The notes under the pieces are model-generated. The model had not been told where the DNA came from and did not search any database. It saw only the letters and a program-made list of their open reading frames with translations. From positions 62,001 to 126,000 of the forward strand of contig NZ_JAQSDR010000015.1 in NCBI RefSeq assembly GCF_029946005.1: a stretch of DNA of 64,000 nucleotides, written 5' to 3'. Each line of letters starts with the position of its first letter. The stretch's first letter is position 1. The DNA is from Aquabacterium sp. (lineage in GTDB: Bacteria > Pseudomonadota > Gammaproteobacteria > Burkholderiales > Burkholderiaceae_C). Position numbers and translations under genes: made by a program. Of the stretch, positions 45,442 to 53,960 are shown piece by piece.

Positions 45442-47841
45442 TCAGTTGCGGACGGGCTTGCCGGTGGACAGCATGCCCATGATGCGCTCTTGCGTCTTGG
45501 GGTTGTCCAGCAGCGAGCAGAAGTGCTTGCGCTCCAGGGCGTGCAGGTATTCCTCGGTCACTTGCGTGCCGTAATCGACGTCGCCGCCGGTCAGGACATC
45601 AGCGATGGCCGAGCTGATCAGGTAGTCGTGAGCGCTGATGAAGCCACCGTCACGCATGTTGATCAGCGAGGATTGCAGCGTGGCCTTGACGTTGCGGCCG
45701 GCCACCGGGAACAGGCGCTTGGCCGGGGCACGGTAGCCCGACTCGTACATGGCCTTGACCTGGGCGATCGCCACGTACAGCAGCTCGTCCTTGTTGGGGA
45801 CGATCACGTCGCCGTCGATCAGGTAGCCGTACTTCTTGGCTTCGATCGCAGAGGTCGCCACCTTGGCCATCGCGGCCGCCTGGAAGGCTTCCTTGATGAA
45901 ACCGATCAGGTCGCCACCGATCTGGCCGGACACGCCCTTGGACGGCTCCAGCAGTTCGGCCGCGCGGCGGGCCAGGTAGGCCAGGCCACCGCCGCCGGGG
46001 ATCAGTCCCACGCCGACTTCCACCAGGCCCACATAGCTTTCCATGGCAGCAACGCGCTTGGACGCGTGCACGGCCAGCTCGCAACCACCACCCAGGGCCA
46101 GGCCGTGCATGGCGGCCACGGAAGGCACGTTGCTGTAGCGCAGGCTCAGCATGAAGTCTTGCAGTTCCTTCTCGAACGGGGCAATGGCCTTGCCACCGCC
46201 GGACATGAAGGCAGGCATCATGGATTGCAGGTCAGCACCGGCCGAGAACGGGCCGTCTTGCGACCAGATCACCAGGCCCTTGTAGCTGTCTTCAGCCAGC
46301 TTCAGACCCTTGGCCAGGCCAGCGGTGACTTCGGCCGAGATGGTGTGCATCTTGGACTTGATCGAGGCGATGACCACTTCGTCGTCCAGCGTCCACAGGC
46401 GGATGGCGGCGTCTTCATGCAGCGTTTTGCCAGCCGTGTCGGCCGACTTGGCACCCGAACCCAGCACGTCTTCACGGAAGAACTGGCGGTCGTACACGGG
46501 CAGCTTGCGCTGCGGCACGTAGGTCTTCTTGGCAGGGCTCCACGAACCTTCGGACGTGTGCACGCCGTCACGGCCGTCGAACACCCAGGCGGGCAGCGGC
46601 GTCTTGGTGATGGCCTTGCCAGCGTCGATGTCGGCCTTGACCCATTCGGCCACTTGCTTCCAGCCGGCGTCTTGCCAGATCTCAAAGGGGCCTTGCTTCA
46701 TGCCATAGCCCCAGCGCATGGCCAAGTCCACGTCACGGCAGGTGTCGGCGATGCCTTCACCAGTTACGGCAGCGTAGTGGAAGGCGTTGCGCAGCATCGC
46801 CCACACCAGCTGGGCTTGCGGGTTGCTCGATTCACGCAGCGCCTTGAGGCGCTCAGCGGCAGGCTTGCGCAGGATGTCGGTGACTTCCTTGTCGGCTTTG
46901 TTGCCCGCAGGCACGTACTCGCCGGTCTTCACGTCGAACTGCGTGATGACCTTGCCGTCCTTTTTGAAGAAGCCGGCCTTGGTTTTTTGGCCAAAGTTAC
47001 CCTTGTCCAGCAGCGCTTGCACGTCGGCAGGCATGGCGAAAGCGGCGGCGAACGGATCAGCCGCGCAACCCACTTGCAGGGTCTTGATCACGTGGGCCAT
47101 CGTGTCGATGCCGACCACGTCGCAGGTGCGGTAGGTGCCCGAAGAGGCGCGGCCCATGCGCTTGCCGGTCAGGTCGTCGACGATGTCGTAGCCCAGGCCG
47201 AAGTTCTTCACTTCGATCATGGAGAACAACAGGCCGGCCACGCCCACGCGGTTGGCGATGAAGTTGGGGCTGTCTTCGCAACGCACAACACCCTTGCCCA
47301 CGGCGGTGGTCACGAAGGCTTCGAGCTGGTCGATCACCACGGCGTTGGTGTACGCGGTCGGGATCAGCTCAACCAGGTACATGTAGCGCGGCGGGTTGAA
47401 GAAGTGGATGCCCAGGAAGCGCGAGCGCAACTGTTCAGGCAGCACATCGGCCATGGCCGTGATGGACAGGCCCGAGGTGTTGGTGGCCAGGATCGCGTGG
47501 TCATTGACGAAAGGCGCGATCTTCTTGTAAAGATCTTCCTTCCAGTCCAGACGCTCGGCGATGGCTTCGATGATCAGGTCGCAACCGCGCAGCTCTTCGA
47601 GGTGCTCTTCGTAGTTGGCTTGCTGGATCAACACAGCGTCGTCGGTCACGCCCAGGGGCGAGGGCTTCAGCTTCTTCAGGCCTTCGACGGCCTTGGTGAC
47701 GACCCCGTTCTTGGGGCCTTCCTTGGCGGGCAGGTCGAACAGCACGACCGGCACCTTGCAATTGACCAGATGGGCAGCGATCTGCGCACCCATCACGCCG
47801 GCGCCGAGCACGGCGACCTTGCGGACATTGAATCGACTCAT
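45442..47841 (-). CDS. fadB: 3-hydroxyacyl-CoA dehydrogenase / enoyl-CoA hydratase, two-domain
   Basis: The 799-aa protein begins with an NAD-binding Rossmann motif, VAVLGAGVMGAQIAAHLVN, then the 3HCDH domain with HFFNPPRYMYLVELI and GKGVVRCEDSPNF. The C-terminal half is a crotonase fold with FSAGADLQSMM and MHGLALGGGCEL. It should catalyse hydration and dehydrogenation in beta-oxidation. The dehydrogenase-first order is the reverse of E. coli FadB (hydratase first), so the symbol marks function rather than strict orthology. It sits between fadE-like and fadA genes. Confidence 0.92.
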   Translation of the reverse strand: MSRFNVRKVAVLGAGVMGAQIAAHLVNCKVPVVLFDLPAKEGPKNGVVTKAVEGLKKLKPSPLGVTDDAVLIQQANYEEHLEELRGCDLIIEAIAERLDWKEDLYKKIAPFVNDHAILATNTSGLSITAMADVLPEQLRSRFLGIHFFNPPRYMYLVELIPTAYTNAVVIDQLEAFVTTAVGKGVVRCEDSPNFIANRVGVAGLLFSMIEVKNFGLGYDIVDDLTGKRMGRASSGTYRTCDVVGIDTMAHVIKTLQVGCAADPFAAAFAMPADVQALLDKGNFGQKTKAGFFKKDGKVITQFDVKTGEYVPAGNKADKEVTDILRKPAAERLKALRESSNPQAQLVWAMLRNAFHYAAVTGEGIADTCRDVDLAMRWGYGMKQGPFEIWQDAGWKQVAEWVKADIDAGKAITKTPLPAWVFDGRDGVHTSEGSWSPAKKTYVPQRKLPVYDRQFFREDVLGSGAKSADTAGKTLHEDAAIRLWTLDDEVVIASIKSKMHTISAEVTAGLAKGLKLAEDSYKGLVIWSQDGPFSAGADLQSMMPAFMSGGGKAIAPFEKELQDFMLSLRYSNVPSVAAMHGLALGGGCELAVHASKRVAAMESYVGLVEVGVGLIPGGGGLAYLARRAAELLEPSKGVSGQIGGDLIGFIKEAFQAAAMAKVATSAIEAKKYGYLIDGDVIVPNKDELLYVAIAQVKAMYESGYRAPAKRLFPVAGRNVKATLQSSLINMRDGGFISAHDYLISSAIADVLTGGDVDYGTQVTEEYLHALERKHFCSLLDNPKTQERIMGMLSTGKPVRN

Positions 47842-47931
47842 TGTTCTCTCCTAGCGGAACACTCTGTGGATGTGGAGATGGTGAATGAGGAAGCGGCTTG
47901 AAAACCACCGCTTCCCCGCAAAGCCCGTTGA

Positions 47932-49722
47932 TTAGAACAGGGCTTCGTCCATTTCCGTCAGGGGCTTCAGACCGGCCTTGGCCGTGATCATCAGGGTTTC
48001 GACTTCAGGCAGCAGCTTGGCAAAGTAGAAGCGGGCGGTGGCCAGCTTGGCGATGTAGAACTTGTCGCCCGAGCTTTGCTTTTCCAGCGCGATCTTGGCC
48101 ATGCGGGCGAAGAAGTACGAGTACACCAGGTGGCCGACCACGCGCAGGTAATCCACCGCAGCGGCGCCCACTTCGTCGGGGTTCTGCATGCCCTTCATGC
48201 CGATTTCCATCGTGAAGGCTTGCACCTTCGTGCCCAGCTCAGCCAGGGGCTTGGTGAACTCTTGCATGGCCTCGTTGTCGGCGTTTTCCTTGACGAAACG
48301 GCCCACGGTCTTGCCAAACTTGGTCAGCTTGGCGCCACCGTCGCCCAGCACCTTGCGGCCCAACAGGTCCAGCGACTGGATGGTGTTGGTGCCTTCGTAG
48401 ATCATGTTGATGCGGGCGTCGCGCACGAACTGCTCCATGCCCCACTCGTGGATGAAGCCGTGCCCGCCGTATACCTGCTGGCAATGCGTGGTTGCAATCC
48501 AGGCGTTGTCGGTGATGAAGGCTTTGACGATCGGGGTCAGCAGGGCCACGATGTCGTCCGATTCCTTGCGGACAGCTTCATCGGGGTGGTTGTGCGACTT
48601 GTCCAGCTCGATGGCGGTGTAGTACACCAGGGCGCGGGCGCCTTCAGCGTAGGCACGGGCGGTCAGCAGCATCTTGCGCACATCGGGGTGCACGATGATG
48701 GGGTCGGCGGCCAGGTCAGGGCGCTTGGGGCCCGACAGGGAACGCATCTGCACGCGGTCCTTGGCGTACACCACGGCGTTTTCATAGGCCACTTGCGTCA
48801 GGCCCAGGGACTGGTTGCCCACGCCCAGGCGGGCGCCGTTCATCATCACGAACATGGCGGGCAGACCGCGGTGGGGCTTGCCCACCAGGGTGCCGTTGGC
48901 GCTTTCCAGAACGATCTGGGCCGTGGCATTGCCATGGATGCCCATCTTGTGTTCCAGGCCACCGCAGTAGATGCCGTTGCGCGAACCCAGCGAACCGTCG
49001 GCGTTCACGTTGAACTTGGGCACCACAAACAGCGAGATGCCCTTCGAGCCTTCAGGGGCGTCGGGCAGGCGGGCCAGCACCAGGTGGACGATGTTCTCGG
49101 CCATGTCGTGTTCACCGGCCGAGATGAAGATCTTGGCGCCGGTGATCTTGTAGCTGCCGTCGGCTTGGGGTTCAGCCTTGGTGCGCAACAAGCCCAGGTC
49201 GGTGCCGCAATGGGGTTCGGTCAGGCACATCGTGCCGGTCCACTGACCGCTGGTCAGCTTGGGCAGGTACAGGGCCTTTTGCTCAGGCGTGCCGTGGGCT
49301 TCCAGGGCAGCGTGCGCGCCGTGGCTCAGGCCGGGGTACATGGTCCAGGCCTGGTTGGCCGAGTTCATCATTTCGTAGATGGCCTGGTTCACCAGCTGGG
49401 GCATGCCTTGGCCGCCCCACTCAGGATCAGCGCTCAGGCCGGACCAACCATTTTCGGTGTAGGTCTTGTAGGCTTCCTTGAAGCCATCGGCGGTCTTGAC
49501 TTCGTGTGTGGTCTTGTCCAGCACGCAGCCTTGCACGTCGCCGATCAGGTTCAGCGGGGCCAGCACCTTGGAGGCGAACTTGCCGCCTTCTTCCAGCACG
49601 GCATTGACCGTGTCGGCGTCCAGATCGGCGTAAGCCGGGATGGTCTTCAATTCATCAACCGCGCCCAGCAGCTCATGAATCACGAACTGCATGTCGCGCA
49701 GTGGGGGGTTGTAAGTAGGCAT
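47932..49722 (-). CDS. Acyl-CoA dehydrogenase, long form
   Basis: This FAD enzyme (596 aa) oxidises acyl-CoA to trans-2-enoyl-CoA, the first beta-oxidation step. It has MCLTEPHCGTDLG, KIFISAGEHDMAENIVH and a C-terminal QQVYGGHGFIHEWGMEQ with INMIYEGTNTIQ, the family's substrate and FAD contacts; the catalytic Glu lies in YEGTNT. The extra 200 residues beyond the classical 380 place it with the long-form acyl-CoA dehydrogenases that have an extra C-terminal helical domain. It is 90 bases upstream of the hydroxyacyl-CoA dehydrogenase gene. Confidence 0.93.
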   Translation of the reverse strand: MPTYNPPLRDMQFVIHELLGAVDELKTIPAYADLDADTVNAVLEEGGKFASKVLAPLNLIGDVQGCVLDKTTHEVKTADGFKEAYKTYTENGWSGLSADPEWGGQGMPQLVNQAIYEMMNSANQAWTMYPGLSHGAHAALEAHGTPEQKALYLPKLTSGQWTGTMCLTEPHCGTDLGLLRTKAEPQADGSYKITGAKIFISAGEHDMAENIVHLVLARLPDAPEGSKGISLFVVPKFNVNADGSLGSRNGIYCGGLEHKMGIHGNATAQIVLESANGTLVGKPHRGLPAMFVMMNGARLGVGNQSLGLTQVAYENAVVYAKDRVQMRSLSGPKRPDLAADPIIVHPDVRKMLLTARAYAEGARALVYYTAIELDKSHNHPDEAVRKESDDIVALLTPIVKAFITDNAWIATTHCQQVYGGHGFIHEWGMEQFVRDARINMIYEGTNTIQSLDLLGRKVLGDGGAKLTKFGKTVGRFVKENADNEAMQEFTKPLAELGTKVQAFTMEIGMKGMQNPDEVGAAAVDYLRVVGHLVYSYFFARMAKIALEKQSSGDKFYIAKLATARFYFAKLLPEVETLMITAKAGLKPLTEMDEALF

Positions 49723-49808
49723 CGTGGAGCTCCTCGGTCACAAAAACACGGTTAATGAGAAAGACCTGATCACACTTTTAAAGTGGGTGATTTCAGGGTG
49801 GGACGGGG

Positions 49809-50552
49809 TCAAACGGCTGCCAGGGGTGCCGAAGCCAACCCGGCTTTGGCAGCGTCAGACGCCACCATTCCAGACGGTGTCGAAGGCGCGCCCAGTGCAT
49901 AAAACTGGACAACACGCTCAAACGCCGCACGGGCCCGGTCCTCTGCCCCCTTCGAGCGCAAAAAACGCGCATCGTGGTGGAGCGACAGGATCAGGCCATG
50001 GATCTCGAACAACATTTGCATGGGGTCGGTGTCTTCGCGAAGTTGACCCAACTCCATCGACAAGCGGATGGCGCGCCCCAGGGCGCCGTGCCAAGTCAGC
50101 ACCATGCCCGCCAGGGCGTCGCGCACCAAGCCGGGGCGGTCGTCGAATTCGACGGCGCCGCTGATGTAAATGCAGCCTGAATCAAGCTCGGTGGCAACCA
50201 TGGCAACCCAGCGCTCGAACATGGCGCGCAGGCGCGGCAGACCGCGTGGTTCACGGATGGCGGGCAGAAAGACCTCGGCAGAAAAGCGCTCGTGGTATTC
50301 GCGGATGACAGAGATTTGAAGTTCTTCGCGGGAGCCGAAGTGGGCGAACACGCCCGACTTGCTCATGCCGGTGACCTCGGCCAAGGCACCGATCGACAGG
50401 CCTTCGATGCCCATTTGCGAGGCCAGGTTCAACGCGGCCTCCAGGATGGTGGCGCGCGTTTGCAGGCCTTTGGCCACCCCTTGGCTGCCACGCCCACGCT
50501 CACGCGCCGCGTCTGCGGTCTGTTTGGCGTCAAGGGGCAGGGATTCAGACAA
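49809..50552 (-). CDS. TetR/AcrR regulator, probable controller of the beta-oxidation genes
   Basis: The 247-aa protein has a TetR-type DNA-binding domain after a 30-residue lead: TRATILEAALNLASQMGIEGLSIGALAEVTGMSK with GVFAHFGSREEL, followed by a helical ligand domain. The start is TTG at 50552, supported by GGGAG five bases upstream. Immediately next to acyl-CoA dehydrogenase and co-oriented, it probably responds to acyl-CoA. A near-palindrome 21 bases upstream of its start is a candidate operator for autoregulation. Confidence 0.85.
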   Translation of the reverse strand: MSESLPLDAKQTADAARERGRGSQGVAKGLQTRATILEAALNLASQMGIEGLSIGALAEVTGMSKSGVFAHFGSREELQISVIREYHERFSAEVFLPAIREPRGLPRLRAMFERWVAMVATELDSGCIYISGAVEFDDRPGLVRDALAGMVLTWHGALGRAIRLSMELGQLREDTDPMQMLFEIHGLILSLHHDARFLRSKGAEDRARAAFERVVQFYALGAPSTPSGMVASDAAKAGLASAPLAAV

Positions 50553-50572
50553 GGAGGCTCCCGGGGAATAAA

Positions 50573-50587
50573 ACGAACGATCGTGCT
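50573..50587. promoter_or_regulatory. Candidate TetR operator
   Basis: ACGAACGATCGTGCT has a perfect 8-bp core (ACGATCGT, 50577-50584) and an imperfect flank, and lies 21 bases upstream of the TetR start. TetR-type regulators commonly bind such sites at their own promoters. No clear copy was found upstream of the acyl-CoA dehydrogenase gene. Confidence 0.4.
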
Positions 50588-50784
50588 ATTTTGCAGAAAA
50601 CCGAGCGGTGTGTGTGCGTTCTACTCAACTTTTTTTGAGGATTTTTAGACAATCGATCTGTTCAGATCCCACGCGGACCGGGTTCGCCCTTGGTTTGAAG
50701 GCTCTTAAGACACGGTTCTGCCGTCAAAGTGATCTATCCTGTCGGCAGCAATCCCCCCCTTTGGAGACTTTGTGGAGAGGCTGT

Positions 50785-51342
50785 ATGGACGTGCTGCAAC
50801 TTGACGTGTCAGGCCGTCCGCAGGCTTGGCTGTCGGCCAAGGAAGCGGCGGTTTTGTATGCCAGTGACGGTGTCGCGTGGACTCTGGGCGAGCCTTGCAT
50901 GGTTTTGCGCGGTGGAGTTCAGCGCCGCACTGGGCTGCAATCCAGGCTGGAGCTGCACTCGATCATCGCGGTGCACGGCAGCGTCCCCAGCCGGGCCTGG
51001 CGCCAAGAGCCGGCCTTGTCCAACCCCAAGTTGTTCACCCGCGACCGCCAGGTCTGCGCTTACTGCGGCCACCGCTTTCAGCTCGACGACCTGACCCGCG
51101 AGCACATCGTGCCCACCTCGCGCGGCGGCATCGACTCCTGGAAGAACTGCATCACCGCTTGCCGCAACTGCAATGGCCGCAAGGGCAACCGCACCTTGAA
51201 CGAGCTTGGCTGGCAACTCTATTACCTGCCCTACGTGCCCAGCCTGCATGAAGACATGATCCTGCGCGGGCGCCGCATCCTGGCCGACCAGATGGAGTTC
51301 TTGCTGGCCAGCGTGCCGGCGCACAGCCGATTGCGGGCCTGA
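50785..51342 (+). CDS. HNH endonuclease
   Basis: The 185-aa protein has a C-terminal treble-clef HNH nuclease domain: Cys91 and Cys94, His107 in REHIVPTSRGG, and Cys126 and Cys129 in CRNCNGRKGNR. The N-terminal 80 residues are a mixed alpha/beta leader of unknown role. ATG 50785 begins at MDVLQLDVSGRPQ, which fits the domain length; the frame upstream is open but not protein-like. It stands alone with no methylase, recombinase or phage genes nearby, so a defence role is not supported by context. Confidence 0.85.
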   Translation: MDVLQLDVSGRPQAWLSAKEAAVLYASDGVAWTLGEPCMVLRGGVQRRTGLQSRLELHSIIAVHGSVPSRAWRQEPALSNPKLFTRDRQVCAYCGHRFQLDDLTREHIVPTSRGGIDSWKNCITACRNCNGRKGNRTLNELGWQLYYLPYVPSLHEDMILRGRRILADQMEFLLASVPAHSRLRA

Positions 51343-51344
51343 CC

Positions 51345-52082
51345 TTAAACCAGGGGCCGCTGCGGCGGTCGCCCATCGCCATACAAATCGGCCAGGCGCG
51401 CCAGGGCCTTCACATCGCGCATGTACAGCCGCCCGTCGGCAAGGTGGTGCAGCCCACGCCGCTCCAGCTTGCGCAAGGTCTTGTTGGTGTGCACCAAGGA
51501 CAGGCCCAGGCCATCGGCAATGTGCTGCTGGGTCAGCGGAAAACGCACCCCCTGCACACCACCGTCGGCCTGCAGCGCCGCCGCGCGCTTGAAGAGCAGG
51601 ATCAACAACATGGCGATGCGCTCCTCGGCACTGCGCCGCCCCACTGACAACAAGGTGTCATCGACCAGGGACTCTTCGTGCGCGGTCAGCCAAGTGATGT
51701 TGAAGCCCATCGTCGGTGAGCGGCGGTGCAACTCCCAAAGCGCGTCACGCTGGAAAACACAGAATTTGGCCTCGGTCAGGGTATCCACGCCATGGGCGGC
51801 CGAATCGCCCATCTTCTGCTGCACGCCGATGAAATCGCCCGGCAGCAAAAAGGTGAGGATCTGCCGACGGCCGTCACTCAAGGTTTTGTAGCGAAAGGCC
51901 CACCCTTCCAGCAACGTGTAAAGCGGGGTGTCGGTTTGACCTTCATGGACCAGCGTCGCATCCGCCTTCAGACTGACCTCGCGCTTCTTCAGAGACTGGA
52001 CCAAGACCTGCTCGTCGGAACTCTGCTCAATGAACAGTGGCAGGGTTCGCAACGGACAGTTGGCGCAAGGCACATCAGGCAT
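51345..52082 (-). CDS. Crp/Fnr-family transcriptional regulator
   Basis: The 245-aa protein has a cNMP-type beta-roll domain (TLLEGWAFRYKTLSDGRRQILTF; LPGDFIG) and a C-terminal winged helix with FPLTQQHIADGLGLSLVHTNKTL. An N-terminal Cys-x2-Cys (residues 6 and 9) and another Cys in AKFCVF are seen, but the full four-Cys Fnr pattern is not, so an oxygen-sensing [4Fe-4S] cluster is doubtful. It lies divergent from a GGDEF gene with a perfect inverted repeat between them. The ligand is unknown. Confidence 0.88.
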   Translation of the reverse strand: MPDVPCANCPLRTLPLFIEQSSDEQVLVQSLKKREVSLKADATLVHEGQTDTPLYTLLEGWAFRYKTLSDGRRQILTFLLPGDFIGVQQKMGDSAAHGVDTLTEAKFCVFQRDALWELHRRSPTMGFNITWLTAHEESLVDDTLLSVGRRSAEERIAMLLILLFKRAAALQADGGVQGVRFPLTQQHIADGLGLSLVHTNKTLRKLERRGLHHLADGRLYMRDVKALARLADLYGDGRPPQRPLV

Positions 52083-52101
52083 GTGATTTCATCCAGTTGC
52101 C

Positions 52102-52119
52102 ATGTGTCAAATGACACAT
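52102..52119. promoter_or_regulatory. Candidate Crp/Fnr operator between divergent genes
   Basis: ATGTGTCA-AA-TGACACAT is an 18-base perfect inverted repeat with a 2-base spacer, 20 bases upstream of the regulator start. On the plus strand it touches TTGACG (52119-52124) and, if TACATT (52140-52145) is the -10 hexamer, its centre lies near -41.5 from a start at about 52152. Confidence 0.55.
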
Positions 52120-52187
52120 TGACGAAGTTGCACTCTGTCTACATTGTCGCGAATGTTTTACTTCAATGATCCCCGGAGCGGGCCCCG

Positions 52188-52937
52188 ATGACCCAATTTG
52201 CGCCCCCGTACGCACCGCCCGTCCATGGCGACCAGGTTGAGGCAGACGACTGGGACATCCTCTTTCGAGCCGTTCAGACCAGGCTGAGACAGGCCACCGA
52301 CCGCCTGGCCGACCATCGGCCCATCCAGGACTGCCTGGTGGAATGCCTGGAGGCCTTTGAGCAACTGCGCGCCACCGCCCTGCGCGAATGGCACCGACCA
52401 GCCCCACTGACTGGCACCACCGCCCTGGAGCGCCTGGCCCGCCACGCGGCCCTGCACGACAGCCTCACTTCGCTGCCCAACCGCGGCTTCTTCCGCACCT
52501 TGTTGGACCACGCCTTGGCCCATGTTCAGGCAGAGCGCAGCGCCCTGGCCGTGCTGTACCTCGACCTGGATGGCTTCAAGGCGATCAACCTGACCCACGG
52601 CCAGGCCACTGGCGATGAGCTGCTCAAACTGGTGGGCGCGCGGCTCAGCCGAACTGTGCGTGCGGGGGACATGGTGAGCCGCCTGGGCGACGACGAATTC
52701 GCCTGCCTGCCCGCCGACCCCATGGACCCGACTCAGTTGAGCCGCCTGGCGCGCAAGCTGTTCGACGCGGTATCGGTGCCATTCAGGATTGGCACGCTGG
52801 AAATCACCGTGCGCCCCAGCATCGGCATTGCCATCAGCCCCCTCCATGGCGCCACCACCCAAGTCTTGCTGGAGCGGGCAGAAGACGCGATGTACCGGGC
52901 CAAGGACAACAAGTCAGGGTTTGCCTTTTTCGATTGA
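52188..52937 (+). CDS. GGDEF-domain protein, possible diguanylate cyclase
   Basis: The 249-aa protein has a helical N-terminal region of about 85 residues and a GGDEF domain. The active-site motif reads G167-D168-D169-E170-F171, with Asp in place of the second Gly. An RxxD inhibitory site (Arg158, Asp161) lies five residues before it, as in feedback-inhibited cyclases. The substrate-binding DLDGFKAIN stretch is present. No membrane segment is seen. Activity is likely but uncertain because of the Gly-to-Asp change. It is divergent from the Crp/Fnr regulator gene. Confidence 0.85.
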   Translation: MTQFAPPYAPPVHGDQVEADDWDILFRAVQTRLRQATDRLADHRPIQDCLVECLEAFEQLRATALREWHRPAPLTGTTALERLARHAALHDSLTSLPNRGFFRTLLDHALAHVQAERSALAVLYLDLDGFKAINLTHGQATGDELLKLVGARLSRTVRAGDMVSRLGDDEFACLPADPMDPTQLSRLARKLFDAVSVPFRIGTLEITVRPSIGIAISPLHGATTQVLLERAEDAMYRAKDNKSGFAFFD

Positions 52938-52957
52938 CCTGAAGGCGCAGTCGGCGA

Positions 52958-53863
52958 TCAAACCCCAAACAAGGCCTCCCTCGCCGCCTGCGTGATCGCC
53001 ACCACGCAAGGGTGGGTGATGCGCCGCTCGACCGAGATGGCGTAAAACTCTTCCACCAACTCCGAGGTGCGCCCCAGCACTTCCACCCCGTGCTGGGCGC
53101 AGGTTTCGTCCTCCAGCACGGTGGGCGCCATGAACACGCCGCGCCCCTCGCCGCCAAACGCCTTCATCAGCGCCGCGTCGTCAAACTCGCCAATGGCGCG
53201 CGGGTGCAACTGGTGCTCGGCCAGCCAGACATCCAGCCTTTGCCGCATGGCAGAGGCCGCCCCTTGCAACAGCATGGGCGCGCCATCCAGGCACTGCGGA
53301 AATGTGCGCCCACCCAACTCCAGCTTCGATTTCAACACCGGGGTGGCAAAAAAACTCATGGCCGTCGTGCCCAGCGCATGGCTGAACGCCTTGACGCTGA
53401 CCTGCTTGCCCATGGGCTCGTCGGCGATCACCAAATCCAGGCGGTGCACCGCGATCTGCCCCAACAGGTTGTGAAAATCACCCTCATGGCAAATCAAACG
53501 CACGGGTTCGGGCAAACCCAGCGCGGGCTCCAGCAAGCGGTAGGCGATGGCCTTGGGCACCGAATCGGCAATGCCCACGCGAAAATCCAACACGGTTTGG
53601 CCGCTGCGCACCTTGCCCATCGCCGCTTCCAGCTCGGTTCCCAAGGCAAAGATCTGGTCCGCGTAGCCCAAAGCCACCCTGCCTTCCTTGGTTAATTCCA
53701 GCCGCCGCCCCACTTTCTGGAACAAGGCGCAACCTAACTGGGCTTCCAGCAACTTGATCTGCCCGGACAGCGTCTGTGGGGTGGTGTGGAGTTGCTCGCC
53801 CGCCTTCATGACCCCACCGGATTTGGCCGTCGCCCAGAAGTAGTAGAGGTGCTTGAAATTCAT
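52958..53863 (-). CDS. LysR-family regulator, NhaR-like
   Basis: The 301-aa protein begins MNFKHLYYFWATAKSGGVMKAGEQLHTTPQTLSGQIKLLEAQLG, the winged-helix domain of the NhaR subgroup. NhaR in enterobacteria activates the sodium/proton antiporter NhaA, but no antiporter gene is near. It is divergent from terC with 97 bases between. A palindrome, TGAAGCTTCA (53884-53893), lies in this gap. Control of the terC-bax region is inferred from position. Confidence 0.85.
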   Translation of the reverse strand: MNFKHLYYFWATAKSGGVMKAGEQLHTTPQTLSGQIKLLEAQLGCALFQKVGRRLELTKEGRVALGYADQIFALGTELEAAMGKVRSGQTVLDFRVGIADSVPKAIAYRLLEPALGLPEPVRLICHEGDFHNLLGQIAVHRLDLVIADEPMGKQVSVKAFSHALGTTAMSFFATPVLKSKLELGGRTFPQCLDGAPMLLQGAASAMRQRLDVWLAEHQLHPRAIGEFDDAALMKAFGGEGRGVFMAPTVLEDETCAQHGVEVLGRTSELVEEFYAISVERRITHPCVVAITQAAREALFGV

Positions 53864-53960
53864 TGACTGCGGCTTTCTCGAAGTGAAGCTTCAGAAAATT
53901 CGACTTTACGCGAAGTGTCACCTCCGTTAGATTCAAGGCTCGCTCAACTTTGACCAAATC

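Noticed and set aside
45490..47901. 803-codon plus-strand open frame opposite the two-domain hydroxyacyl-CoA dehydrogenase
   Set aside because: Fully inside a conserved gene on the other strand and without protein-like motifs.
48076..49755. 559-codon plus-strand open frame opposite the acyl-CoA dehydrogenase
   Set aside because: Shadow of a well-conserved gene; His/Val/Gly-rich with no motif.
50785..51342. HNH endonuclease as part of a defence island
   Set aside because: Neighbours are ordinary regulators and metabolic genes, with no methylase, ATPase, phage or mobile genes.
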